The notes below the pieces were generated by a model, which had not been told where the DNA came from, ran no database searches, and saw nothing but the letters and a program-made list of their open reading frames with translations. Of a stretch of DNA of 64,000 nucleotides, positions 8,848 through 16,814 are shown in pieces. The position numbers were made by a program, and so were the translations under genes. How positions within the stretch are numbered: position 1 is the stretch's first letter; each line of letters opens with the position of its first letter. This stretch comes from Streptomyces sp. NRRL WC-3605 (GTDB lineage: Bacteria > Actinomycetota > Actinomycetes > Streptomycetales > Streptomycetaceae): positions 1 to 64,000 of the forward strand of contig NZ_LLZN01000024.1 of assembly GCF_001509795.1 (NCBI RefSeq), written 5' to 3'.

Positions 8848-10215
8848 ATGTCCGTCTCCAGCGCTGCCTCCGTCCAGGACATTTGTTCCCCGCTGCCCGT
8901 TCTGGGCGGCGACGTCACCGTCCCGCTCGTCACCGGTGGCGAGGTCGCCTACGCCGCCCTCGACTACGCCGCCAGCGCCCCCGCCCTCCAGCGCGTCTGG
9001 GACGACGTGGCGGCCTACGCGCCGTACTACGGCAGCGTCCACCGGGGCGCCGGGTACCTCTCGCAGCTCTCCACCGACCTGTTCGAGAACGCCCGCCGGA
9101 CCGTCGCCGAGTTCCTCGGCTGCCGCGACGACGACCAGGTCGTCTTCACGCGCTCCACCACCGACTCGCTCAACCTGCTCGCCGGCGCGCTCCCGGCCGG
9201 CTGCCAGGTCTTCGTGTTCGAGACCGAGCACCACGCCTCCCTGCTGCCGTGGCGCGACGCCCGGGTCACCTACCTCGACGCGCCCCGCACCCCCGGCGAG
9301 GCCGTGCGGACCCTGGAGCACGCCCTGGCCGACCGCGACCCCTACGGACCCGCCCTGGTGTGCGTCACCGGCGCCTCCAACGTCACCGGCGAGCTGTGGC
9401 CCGTACGGGAGCTGGCGGCGGCCGCGCACGCGCACGGCGCCCGGATCGTGCTCGACGCCGCGCAGCTCGCCCCGCACCACCCGGTGAGCGTCCGCGACCT
9501 GGACGTCGACTGGGTCGCCTTCTCCGGGCACAAGCTGTACGCCCCGTTCGGCTCCGGCGTGCTCGCGGGCCGCGCCGACTGGCTGCGGGAGGCGGAGCCG
9601 TACCTCGCGGGCGGCGGCGCCAGCCGTACGGTGGCCCGGCGCGAGGACGGGGGAGTGGAGGTCGAGTGGCACGACGGTGCCGCCCGCCACGAGGCCGGCT
9701 CCCCGAACGTCATCGGCGCCTACGCCGTCGCCTCCGCCTGCAAGGCGCTCACCGAGGCCGGCTTCGACAGCCTGGTCGCCCGGGAGCGGTACCTGATCGA
9801 GAAGGTGCGGGCGGGTCTCGCCGAGGTGCCCGAGGTGCGCGTGCTGTCGCTGTTCGGCGACGACGCGCCGCGCGTCGGCGTGATCTCCTTCGTCGTGGAG
9901 GGCTGGAACAGCTCGCACTTCGCTGCCGCCCTGTCCGCCGAGTACGGCATCGGCGTCCGCGACGGACTGTTCTGCGCGCACCCGCTGGTGCGGACCCTGC
10001 TGGGCGGCGACCCGGGGACCCAGGGGGAGTGCGGCTCCCCGGAGGCGGCGCCGGGCGAGAAGTCCCTCAACGCGATCCGGGTCAGCTTCGGCGCCGGGAC
10101 GCCGGACGAGCACGTCGAGCGGTTCGTCACGGCCGTGCGGGAACTGGTGACGGACGGCGCACGGTGGAACTACCGGACCGAGAACGGCCGTTGCGTGCCC
10201 GACACCTCGGCCTGA
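8848..10215 (+). CDS. Class V PLP-dependent aminotransferase / cysteine desulfurase-like enzyme
   Basis: A 455-residue cytosolic enzyme of the aminotransferase class V fold. The PLP lysine is Lys229 in FSGHKLYAPFG, the aspartate that pairs with the pyridine ring is in RIVLDAAQLAPHH, and TEHHASLLPWR matches the family's substrate-side loop. The family includes cysteine desulfurases, selenocysteine lyases and related C-S lyases. The SAM-IV riboswitch in front argues for a role in methionine, cysteine or SAM-linked sulfur metabolism. The exact substrate cannot be read from the sequence. A strong terminator follows at 10226-10258. Confidence 0.85.
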   Translation: MSVSSAASVQDICSPLPVLGGDVTVPLVTGGEVAYAALDYAASAPALQRVWDDVAAYAPYYGSVHRGAGYLSQLSTDLFENARRTVAEFLGCRDDDQVVFTRSTTDSLNLLAGALPAGCQVFVFETEHHASLLPWRDARVTYLDAPRTPGEAVRTLEHALADRDPYGPALVCVTGASNVTGELWPVRELAAAAHAHGARIVLDAAQLAPHHPVSVRDLDVDWVAFSGHKLYAPFGSGVLAGRADWLREAEPYLAGGGASRTVARREDGGVEVEWHDGAARHEAGSPNVIGAYAVASACKALTEAGFDSLVARERYLIEKVRAGLAEVPEVRVLSLFGDDAPRVGVISFVVEGWNSSHFAAALSAEYGIGVRDGLFCAHPLVRTLLGGDPGTQGECGSPEAAPGEKSLNAIRVSFGAGTPDEHVERFVTAVRELVTDGARWNYRTENGRCVPDTSA

Positions 10216-10225
10216 GCGGCCCGCG

Positions 10226-10258
10226 CCCGGCGGCGCCGGCTCGGCCGGCGCCGCCGGG
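10226..10258 (+). terminator. Terminator after the PLP-enzyme gene
   Basis: A 15-bp perfect stem (10226-10240 with 10244-10258) around loop TCG. It may also serve the convergent AsnC gene. Confidence 0.85.
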
Positions 10259-10279
10259 CAACCGCAGGGGAACGCCGTC

Positions 10280-10561
10280 TCAGCTGTCGAGGCCGATGGC
10301 GAACGCGGCCTCCAGGTCGTGCTGGGAGTAGGTGCGGAAGGCGACGTGCGTGTCGGTGCCCTCGACCCCGGGGATCTTGCTGATCCGGCCCGGGATGACC
10401 TCCGCCAGGTCCTCGTGCCGCTTCACCCGCACCATGGCGATCAGGTCGTAGGTGCCGGTGACCGAGAAGACCTCGCTGACGCTGTCCAGCGACGCGATCC
10501 GCTCGGCGATCTCGGGGATCCGGTCCACGCTGGTCTTGATGAGGACGATCGCGGTGATCAC
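10280..10561 (-). CDS. Stand-alone AsnC/Lrp ligand-binding (RAM) domain protein
   Basis: The 93-residue protein is only the C-terminal effector domain of the Lrp/AsnC family (ITAIVLIKTS, SVTGTYDLIAMVRV, IPGVEGTDTHVAFRTY). It has no helix-turn-helix, so it cannot bind DNA alone in the usual way. Such proteins form dimers or octamers and may sense amino acids or modulate full-length Lrp proteins. The GTG start overlaps the stop of the upstream rhomboid gene (10558-10561), so the two are co-translated. Confidence 0.88.
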   Translation of the reverse strand: MITAIVLIKTSVDRIPEIAERIASLDSVSEVFSVTGTYDLIAMVRVKRHEDLAEVIPGRISKIPGVEGTDTHVAFRTYSQHDLEAAFAIGLDS

Positions 10562-11307
10562 GGTTTGTTCTCTCCCTCAGGGGCCGGAGCTCGGGTGCTC
10601 CTCACTCTAGTGCGCCGCCCGAACCGCGCCCACGCGTAGCCGAAGCCCAGGCCGAAGCCCACCAGGTGCGCCAGGTAGGCCACCCCCGGCCCCGCTCCCG
10701 CCCGGCTCGCGGCGACCCACTGCACGGCCACCCAGAAGGGCAGCACGACCCAGGCGGGGAAGCGCAGCGGCAGGAAGAGCAGGAACGGCAGCAGGCTTGT
10801 CACCCGTGCCGTGGGGAACAGGAAGAGGAACGCGCCGAGGACCGCCGAGATCGCCCCGGACGCGCCGACCAGAGGCTGGGCGGAGTCGTCGTTCGCGGCG
10901 GCGTAGCCCAGCAGGGCCAGATATCCGCAGCCCAGGCAGAACAGCGCGAACTGCACCCGGCCCATCCGCTCCTCGGTCATCGCGCCGAACACGTAGAGGA
11001 AGAGCATGTTGCCGAGCAGGTGCACCCAGCTGCCGTGCACGAACGAGGCCGTGAGCGGGGTCAGCGCCGCCCGGGGCGTCCCCGCGAAGAGGTCGGCGGG
11101 CACCACGCCCCAGCGGTGGAAGTAGGCCCGCTGCGCGGCGACCAGCTCCTCGCCGGAGCCGAACGCCGGGTTCAGCCCGGCCGCCGGGCCGGCCAGGAAC
11201 AGCGCGGCGCACAGGACGATCAGGGTGTGCGTCACCGGTGCCGACCGTCTGCGGCCCGCGGGGCCGGAGCGGGCCGGGGAGCGTGCCGGACGCCAGGTGC
11301 GGATCAT
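10558..11307 (-). CDS. Rhomboid family intramembrane serine protease
   Basis: The 249-residue polytopic membrane protein has the rhomboid signatures: HLLGNMLFLYVFG in an early helix, catalytic serine in GASGAISAVLG, and the partner histidine in YLAHLVGFGLGFGYA near the C-terminus. It would cleave membrane proteins within the bilayer; the substrate is unknown. I place the start at the ATG at 11307 (MIRTWRPARS). An in-frame start at 11409 would add 34 residues unlike the family. No clear ribosome-binding site precedes it. It forms an operon with the AsnC-domain gene. Confidence 0.88.
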   Translation of the reverse strand: MIRTWRPARSPARSGPAGRRRSAPVTHTLIVLCAALFLAGPAAGLNPAFGSGEELVAAQRAYFHRWGVVPADLFAGTPRAALTPLTASFVHGSWVHLLGNMLFLYVFGAMTEERMGRVQFALFCLGCGYLALLGYAAANDDSAQPLVGASGAISAVLGAFLFLFPTARVTSLLPFLLFLPLRFPAWVVLPFWVAVQWVAASRAGAGPGVAYLAHLVGFGLGFGYAWARFGRRTRVRSTRAPAPEGENKP

Positions 11308-11472
11308 GAATACAGAGCATGATGTAACGGGACGCACTCCCGCAGACCGCCTCGCCGCCGTGGACGGACGGGCGGCGAGTACCCGCCAGGCCGTAGGGTT
11401 ACGAGCCACACGCCCCGGCAGCCCGGGGCGTCGCGGACAATAGAAGGCCTAGAAGGAAAGAGCGCGGTCACG
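11308..11472. promoter_or_regulatory. Divergent intergenic region between rhomboid and zinc-ribbon genes
   Basis: About 165 bases hold the start regions of both divergent genes. A -10-like TAGGGT lies at 11393-11398 for the rightward gene, with AAGGA near 11454 as a weak ribosome-binding site. I see no other structure. Confidence 0.4.
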
Positions 11473-11712
11473 ATGACGGTTCCCCTGCCCACCGGGACGA
11501 CGCGGTGGCGCTGCACCCTCTGCGGCAACCTCACCCGCTTCGACGTGACGCGTTCGTCCAAGGTCGTGGAGTACGTCCACCTCGATCTGGCCGGCGAGCC
11601 CAAGGTCGAGGAGCGCGAGGTGCTCAGTGAGACGATCGAGTCGGTGCGCTGCCGCTGGTGCAACGCCGTGGACAAGGTGGAGCTCGTGGACAGGCCGGGC
11701 GCCGATTCCTGA
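11473..11712 (+). CDS. Small zinc-ribbon protein
   Basis: A 79-residue cytosolic protein with two CxxC knuckles: CTLCGN near residue 14 and CRWCNA near residue 60. Together they fit a four-cysteine zinc site of the zinc-ribbon type. The linker is rich in charged beta-strand residues. It sits 34 bases upstream of the NYN-domain gene and is probably co-transcribed, which would fit a nucleic-acid role. No specific function is known to me. Confidence 0.8.
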   Translation: MTVPLPTGTTRWRCTLCGNLTRFDVTRSSKVVEYVHLDLAGEPKVEEREVLSETIESVRCRWCNAVDKVELVDRPGADS

Positions 11713-11746
11713 CGGGGACGGCACCGCACACGTATTGGGGTGACGG

Positions 11747-13090
11747 ATGGTGGAGACACAAGGCGGGGGGCCGGACGACGGCGCCGCTGAGGTGCTCGAC
11801 CGTCCGCTGCCCGACGGCGTGCGCCGCAGGGTCGTGCAGATCGTGTCCGACGGCTTCGGCGGACTGACCGTCGGCGAACTGCCCGCGCAACTGCGGCAGT
11901 ACGCCCGATTCGCGCCGAACCGCCGGGCGAAGTTCGCGGGGAACGCGATGGCGGCCGCGCTGGAGACCGATCCGCTCTTCCGCCAGCGGATCGGGGAGAA
12001 GCTCAGAGAGGCCCAGCCGGAGCTCACCGGCGCCCTCGACTCCGGTTCGGCACCCGCGGCCGCGGACCCGCTCGACGTGGCGGCCGCGGCCTATGTGCTG
12101 CGCCCCGCGGGCTGGGTCAAGCTGGTCACCGCGGCCGGTGAGGAGGCCCAGCGGGCCGACGCCGAGCGGGCCGGCGAGGAGAGCCGCGCCGAGCTGGAGC
12201 GGCTCCGCGAGGAGCTGGCACAGGCCCGCGAGCACACCCGGCACGAGACCGAGCGGCTTCGCGCGGAGCTGGACGCGGCGAAGAAGGAGGCCGAGTCGCT
12301 GCACCGCAAGCTGCGCTCGGCCCTCAGCGACGTCAAGCGCGGCGAGGCGGCGCTGCGCAAGGCCCAGGCCGAGACCGAGGCCGTACGGGCCGAGGGGAGC
12401 ACCCAGGTGTCGGCCGCCGAGAGCGAGACCCGGCGCCTCAAGGCGCGGCTCGCGGAGGCCGAGGCGGCTCTGGAGGCCACGCGCCGCGCCGCCCGCGAGG
12501 GGCGCAGCGTGGAGGACATGCGCGTACGGCTGCTCCTCGACACCCTGCTGGACGCCACCCAGGGGCTGCGCCGGGAACTGGCGCTGCCACCGGTGTCGGT
12601 GCGTCCCGCCGAGACCGTGGACGCCGTCGAGCCGGGCCGGATGACCCCGAAGGACATCGCCGCGCGGGCGCTGTCCGAGCACGATCCGGCCATCCTCGAC
12701 CAGCTTCTCGCCCTGCCCCAGGCGCACTTGGTGGTGGACGGCTACAACGTCACGAAGACCGGCTATCCGCAGATGCCGCTGGAGAAGCAGCGGCTGCGGC
12801 TCCTCGGCCAGCTCTCGCAGCTCGCCGCGCAGACCGGCGCCGAGGTGACGTGTGTCTTCGACGGGGCCGAGCTGGCCGCCCCGGTGCTGCTGGCGCCGCC
12901 GCGCGGCGTGCGGGTGCTCTTCTCCAAGCCGGGGGTGACGGCCGACGAGCTGATCCGGCAGCTCGTGCGTGCCGAGCCGCCCGGCCGGCCGGTCATCGTC
13001 GCCTCGACGGACCGCGAGGTGGCGGACGGGGTCGCACGCGCCGGCGCGCGCCCCGTGGCATCTGCGGTACTTCTCAAGCGCCTGTCCTGA
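11747..13090 (+). CDS. NYN (YacP-like) domain protein with a long coiled coil
   Basis: A 447-residue protein. Residues 1-120 are a helical domain. Residues about 135-260 are a Glu/Arg/Ala-rich coiled coil. The C-terminal 170 residues are a NYN/PIN-like nuclease domain with VVDGYNVTKTGYP, a mid-domain VFDGAE and the late acidic motif ASTDREVADGV. The aspartates DGYN, FDG and TDRE match the metal-binding residues of NYN RNases, so an RNA-processing role is likely. The coiled coil suggests a dimer or a partner. No start other than the ATG at 11747 (MVETQGGG) fits better. Confidence 0.85.
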   Translation: MVETQGGGPDDGAAEVLDRPLPDGVRRRVVQIVSDGFGGLTVGELPAQLRQYARFAPNRRAKFAGNAMAAALETDPLFRQRIGEKLREAQPELTGALDSGSAPAAADPLDVAAAAYVLRPAGWVKLVTAAGEEAQRADAERAGEESRAELERLREELAQAREHTRHETERLRAELDAAKKEAESLHRKLRSALSDVKRGEAALRKAQAETEAVRAEGSTQVSAAESETRRLKARLAEAEAALEATRRAAREGRSVEDMRVRLLLDTLLDATQGLRRELALPPVSVRPAETVDAVEPGRMTPKDIAARALSEHDPAILDQLLALPQAHLVVDGYNVTKTGYPQMPLEKQRLRLLGQLSQLAAQTGAEVTCVFDGAELAAPVLLAPPRGVRVLFSKPGVTADELIRQLVRAEPPGRPVIVASTDREVADGVARAGARPVASAVLLKRLS

Positions 13091-13218
13091 AGCGCCAACG
13101 TACAGGCGCAATGCCCGAATTGGCCGCCCCGTCGCACCACACTGCGTCAATCCGACGTGACGACCTGTGAGTTGTGTGTAAAGAATGACGGCTGGGGCGA
13201 GATTTTTCCGGTGAGGAT

Positions 13219-13248
13219 TTGATCTGATCACAAGAGGGTCACTAGGGT
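13219..13248 (+). promoter_or_regulatory. Predicted housekeeping promoter of the first NlpC/P60 gene
   Basis: TTGATC (13219-13224) and TAGGGT (13243-13248) are 18 bases apart, giving a leader of about 45 bases to the GTG at 13301. The 210-base gap holds no c-di-AMP riboswitch consensus. Confidence 0.6.
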
Positions 13249-13300
13249 CTGGCCTCGAACCTCCGAGCGGGTGATCACTCAGAAGAAGGAGTTCACCTCC

Positions 13301-14335
13301 GTGGCGTCCCACCGTCGACCCAAGCAGCCGAGCCGTGCACGTGTGACCGTGCTCACCACCGCGGCAGCCGCCGCCGTGGCCATCAGTTCCCAGGCGGCCA
13401 ACGCGGCACCCAGCGAGAAGCCGAGCAAGGACGAGGTCAAGGCGAAGGTCGACGCCCTCTACGAGCAGGCCGAGCAGGCCACCGAGAAGTACAACGGGGC
13501 CAAGGAGAAGCAGGAGAAGCTCCAGAAGGAGATCTCCACGATCCAGGACAACGTCGCCCGGGGCCAGGAGGACCTGAACGAGCTCCGCGACGCCATGGGT
13601 CTCGCCGCCGCCGCGCAGTACCGCACCGGCAGCATCGACTCCTCCGTCCAGCTGTTCCTGTCGGCCGACCCGGACGACTACCTGGACAAGGCGTCCACGA
13701 TGGACCAGCTGAGCGCTCAGCAGGTCGAGTCGCTGAAGAAGATCCAGGAGAAGCAGCGCGAGCTCGCGCAGCAGCGCGCCGAGGCCGCGGACAAGCTCAA
13801 GGACCTCTCCTCCACCCGCACCGAGCTGGGCAAGAAGAAGAAGGAAGTCCAGGGCAAGCTGGGCGAGGCGCAGAAGCTCCTCAACAGCCTCACCGCCGCC
13901 GAGAAGGCCGCCCTCGCCGCCGAGGACGCCCGCGCCAGCCGCTCCGCCTCGGACCGCGTGGACCTCGGCAACACCGCCCCCGGCTCGGGCCGTGCCATGG
14001 CCGCCTTCCAGGCCGCCCAGAGCAAGATCGGCTCGCCCTACGTCTACGGCGCCTCCGGCCCGTCCTCCTTCGACTGCTCGGGCCTGACCTCCTGGGCCTT
14101 CGCCCAGGCCGGCGTCGGCATCCCGCGCACCTCGCAGGCGCAGGCGAGCTACGGCACCAGGATCTACAGCCAGTCCCAGCTCAAGGTCGGCGACCTGGTC
14201 ATCTTCTACGGCGACCTGCACCACGTCGGCTTCTACGCCGGCAACGGCCAGGTCCTGCACGCCCCGCGCTCCGGCACGGTCGTGCGCTACGAGTCGATCA
14301 ACAACATGCCGTTCCAGTTCGGCGTCCGGATCTGA
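13301..14335 (+). CDS. Secreted NlpC/P60 peptidoglycan hydrolase (RipA-like), first of a tandem pair
   Basis: Cuts D-Glu to diaminopimelate bonds in peptidoglycan stems outside the cell. The 344-residue protein has a long positively charged signal peptide (about 1-43, AAAVAISSQAANA). A coiled-coil pairing domain follows (about 45-220). The C-terminal NlpC/P60 domain has catalytic cysteine in SSFDCSGLTSW and histidine in DLHHVGFYAGNG. The GTG at 13301 is chosen because AAGGAG lies nine bases upstream; an earlier in-frame ATG at 13271 would weaken the signal peptide. The second copy at 14565 has the same architecture. Confidence 0.92.
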   Translation: MASHRRPKQPSRARVTVLTTAAAAAVAISSQAANAAPSEKPSKDEVKAKVDALYEQAEQATEKYNGAKEKQEKLQKEISTIQDNVARGQEDLNELRDAMGLAAAAQYRTGSIDSSVQLFLSADPDDYLDKASTMDQLSAQQVESLKKIQEKQRELAQQRAEAADKLKDLSSTRTELGKKKKEVQGKLGEAQKLLNSLTAAEKAALAAEDARASRSASDRVDLGNTAPGSGRAMAAFQAAQSKIGSPYVYGASGPSSFDCSGLTSWAFAQAGVGIPRTSQAQASYGTRIYSQSQLKVGDLVIFYGDLHHVGFYAGNGQVLHAPRSGTVVRYESINNMPFQFGVRI

Positions 14336-14564
14336 CCCCGGGAACCCCGCAAGATCAACGCCGAGTGCCGCCCGATCGGGCGAATTACGGCACCGCCGCC
14401 TGACCCCGCGCCCCGCCCATGACCTGCGTCAGAGGCGGGGCGTCACGGTGTGTGCCCACGACGGCCGTTGGTCCCCGCCCCTCGCACGGAGCTACTGTCT
14501 GCCGCGTTTCCCCCGACGCCGGGGGAGCAGTCCTTGTCCGCCAGCGGAAGGAGCGCGGCTTCCC

Positions 14565-15578
14565 GTGGGGTCCCATCGTCGCCTTGAATCACCCGGGTTC
14601 GACCGGGGCGCCGGCGCAGCGCTGTGCGTCCTGTCCGCGGCGGCCGCCGCCCTCGGCGCCGTACCGGCGGTCGCCGCGCCGCACGACGACACCCGGGCCG
14701 AGGTGGACCGCCTCTACACGGAGGCCGAGAAGGCCACCGAGGCGTACAACCGGGCCGAGGAGCGCGCCGAGAAGCTGCGCACCGAGGTCAGGACCGCCCA
14801 GGACCGCATCGCCCGCCAGCAGCAGGACATCAACTCCAAGCGGGACGCGCTCGGTTCGCTGGCCGGCGCCCAGTACCGCTCGGGCGGCATCGACCCCTCC
14901 CTCGCCCTGCTGCTCTCCGACGACCCGGCCGACTACCTCGACCGGGCCGCCACGCTCGCCCGGATCAGCGCCCACCACGCGGGCGAGCTCAAGGAGCTGC
15001 AGGACGCCATGCGCGAACTCGCCCAGGAGCGTTCCGAGGCGACCGGCAAGCTCGCCGAACTCGACAGGAGCCGCCAGGCCGTCACCGCGCACAAGCGCAC
15101 CGTCGAGCAGAAGCTCACCCAGGCGCGCCGGCTCCTCAACTCCCTGACGGCCGCCGACCGCGCCGCCTACGACCGGGCCTCCCGCTCCGGCCGGGCCGAA
15201 CTGCCCGGCTTCGGCGACGCCCCGCCCGCCTCGGGCCGAGCGGCCGCGGCCGTCGCCGCCGCCCAGTCCGCGCTCGGCCGGCCGTACGTGTGGGGCGCCA
15301 GCGGGCCGTCCGGCTTCGACTGCTCGGGCCTGATCCAGTGGTCGTACGCCCAGGCCGGTGTCGCCCTGCCGCGCACCTCGCAGGGCCAGCGGTACGCCGG
15401 GCGGCAGGTCCCGCTCTCCGAGGCCCGGCCCGGCGACATCGTCACCTACCGGTCCGACGCCAGCCACGTCGGGATGTACATGGGCAACGGCCAGGTGATC
15501 CACGCGCCCTACCCGGGGGCGCCCGTGCGCTACGACCCGGTGGGCATGATCCCCGGGGCGACCGTCACCAGGGTCTGA
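14565..15578 (+). CDS. Secreted NlpC/P60 peptidoglycan hydrolase, second of a tandem pair
   Basis: A paralogue of the preceding gene: 337 residues with a signal peptide, a coiled coil of similar phase, and an NlpC/P60 domain with SGFDCSGLIQW (Cys) and ASHVGMYMGNG (His). Both proteins start with a basic SHRR motif, and corresponding coiled-coil blocks align (KATEAYNRAEERAEKL here, QATEKYNGAKEKQEKL there). The GTG at 14565 follows GGAAGGAG by 11 bases. The gene lies 229 bases after the first copy and probably has its own promoter. A lipoprotein with a zinc-protease motif follows 32 bases later. Confidence 0.9.
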   Translation: MGSHRRLESPGFDRGAGAALCVLSAAAAALGAVPAVAAPHDDTRAEVDRLYTEAEKATEAYNRAEERAEKLRTEVRTAQDRIARQQQDINSKRDALGSLAGAQYRSGGIDPSLALLLSDDPADYLDRAATLARISAHHAGELKELQDAMRELAQERSEATGKLAELDRSRQAVTAHKRTVEQKLTQARRLLNSLTAADRAAYDRASRSGRAELPGFGDAPPASGRAAAAVAAAQSALGRPYVWGASGPSGFDCSGLIQWSYAQAGVALPRTSQGQRYAGRQVPLSEARPGDIVTYRSDASHVGMYMGNGQVIHAPYPGAPVRYDPVGMIPGATVTRV

Positions 15579-15610
15579 CCTCCGCGCCCGGCCCGCCGTA
15601 CGATCGGGAA

Positions 15611-16804
15611 ATGGCTGGTCGCAGGCGGGTGCCGGGAACACGGGTCGTCGTCGCCCTCTGCCTGCTGCTCGCCGGGCTCGTCGGCTGCGGCGGGCGGCCC
15701 GGCGCCGACGGCACCCGCGCCGAGGTGCAGCACCTCCTGGACCGGCGCGCCGACGCGCTGCTCCAGCACGACCGGACGGCGTATCTGCGCACCGGCGCGA
15801 GCGACTGGTCCGCGCATCTGCGCGAGGTGCCCCTCGCCGACTGGTCCTACCGCGTCACCGGGCTGCGCGGGGACGGCGACGAGGCGGTCGCCGAGGCCGA
15901 GCTGCGCTACCGCGTCGAGGGCTACGACCGGGCGCCCGTCACCGCGGGCCGCACCCTCGCCCTCGGCCGGGACGCCGACGGCGACTGGTACGTGAAGACG
16001 GACCGGCCCGCCGAGGGCTCCGCCGCGCAGCTGTGGGACCAGGGCCGGGTCGAGGCCGTCCGCGGCGACCACAGCCTGGTCCTGGGCGTCGGGAGGTCCG
16101 AGGAGGACCTGCGCGGATTCGCGCGGCTCGCGGACCACGCGGTGCCCGCCGTGTCCCGGGCCTGGGACGGCGACTGGTCCGGACGCGTCGTCGTCCTCGT
16201 CCCCGAGTCCCTGACCGGCATGGCGGCGCTGCTGGGCTCGCCCGAGTCCTCGTACCGCGGGATCGCGGCGGTCACCACCGGCGAGACCGGTGGCCCGGCG
16301 AAGGCCCCCGCGGACCGGATCATCGTCAACCCGGACGCGTACGGCGTCCTCGGTGACCTCGGCCGGCAGGTCGTCCTCACCCACGAGACGACCCATGTGG
16401 CCACCCGCGCCCACACCACCCGCGCGACCCCGCTGTGGCTCTCCGAGGGCTACGCCGACTGGATCGGCTACCTGGGCGGCGCCCGCACCCCCTCGCAGGC
16501 GGCGCCCGAGCTGGCCCGCGCGGTGCGCGAGGGACGGGTGCCCGCCGCACTCCCGGCCGACGCGGACTTCGGCTTCACCGGCGAGGCCGGGCGGCTGGCG
16601 CAGGCGTACGAGAGCGGCTGGATGGCCTGCCGGATGATCGCCGATCGCTGGGGCGAGGACCGGCTCGCCGCGTTCTACCGGGCCGTCGGCGCGCACGACG
16701 GCCGCGCGGGCGCGGTGGCGGACGCCCTGGAGGACGTGCTCGGCACGTCGACGCGGCGGTTCACCGAGGACTGGCAGGCGTATCTGCGCGCCGAGTTCGG
16801 CTGA
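15611..16804 (+). CDS. Lipoprotein with gluzincin-type (HExxH) metallopeptidase domain
   Basis: A 397-residue protein with a lipobox (LLLAGLVGC) placing it on the outer membrane face. An NTF2-like region covers about residues 35-140. The C-terminal domain carries HETTH and, about 25 residues later, SEGYADWIGYL, whose glutamate would be the third zinc ligand, as in peptidase MA / M1-like gluzincins. The motif is complete, so it may be an active protease; the substrate is unknown. It follows the NlpC/P60 pair closely on the same strand, so a role in envelope maturation is plausible. Confidence 0.82.
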   Translation: MAGRRRVPGTRVVVALCLLLAGLVGCGGRPGADGTRAEVQHLLDRRADALLQHDRTAYLRTGASDWSAHLREVPLADWSYRVTGLRGDGDEAVAEAELRYRVEGYDRAPVTAGRTLALGRDADGDWYVKTDRPAEGSAAQLWDQGRVEAVRGDHSLVLGVGRSEEDLRGFARLADHAVPAVSRAWDGDWSGRVVVLVPESLTGMAALLGSPESSYRGIAAVTTGETGGPAKAPADRIIVNPDAYGVLGDLGRQVVLTHETTHVATRAHTTRATPLWLSEGYADWIGYLGGARTPSQAAPELARAVREGRVPAALPADADFGFTGEAGRLAQAYESGWMACRMIADRWGEDRLAAFYRAVGAHDGRAGAVADALEDVLGTSTRRFTEDWQAYLRAEFG

Positions 16805-16814
16805 GCGCGCCGCT

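Noticed and set aside
13091..13300. c-di-AMP (ydaO) riboswitch upstream of the NlpC/P60 gene
   Set aside because: Such RNAs precede many Streptomyces wall hydrolase genes, but the gap is only 210 bases and none of the consensus segments are seen.
11624..14260. Long minus-strand open frame (878 codons) over NYN and NlpC/P60 genes
   Set aside because: GC-rich codon mirror of real genes; low-complexity composition and no family resemblance. The same applies to 59265-62462 (+), 53897-56500 (+), 33255-35285 (+) and 5699-8200 (-).
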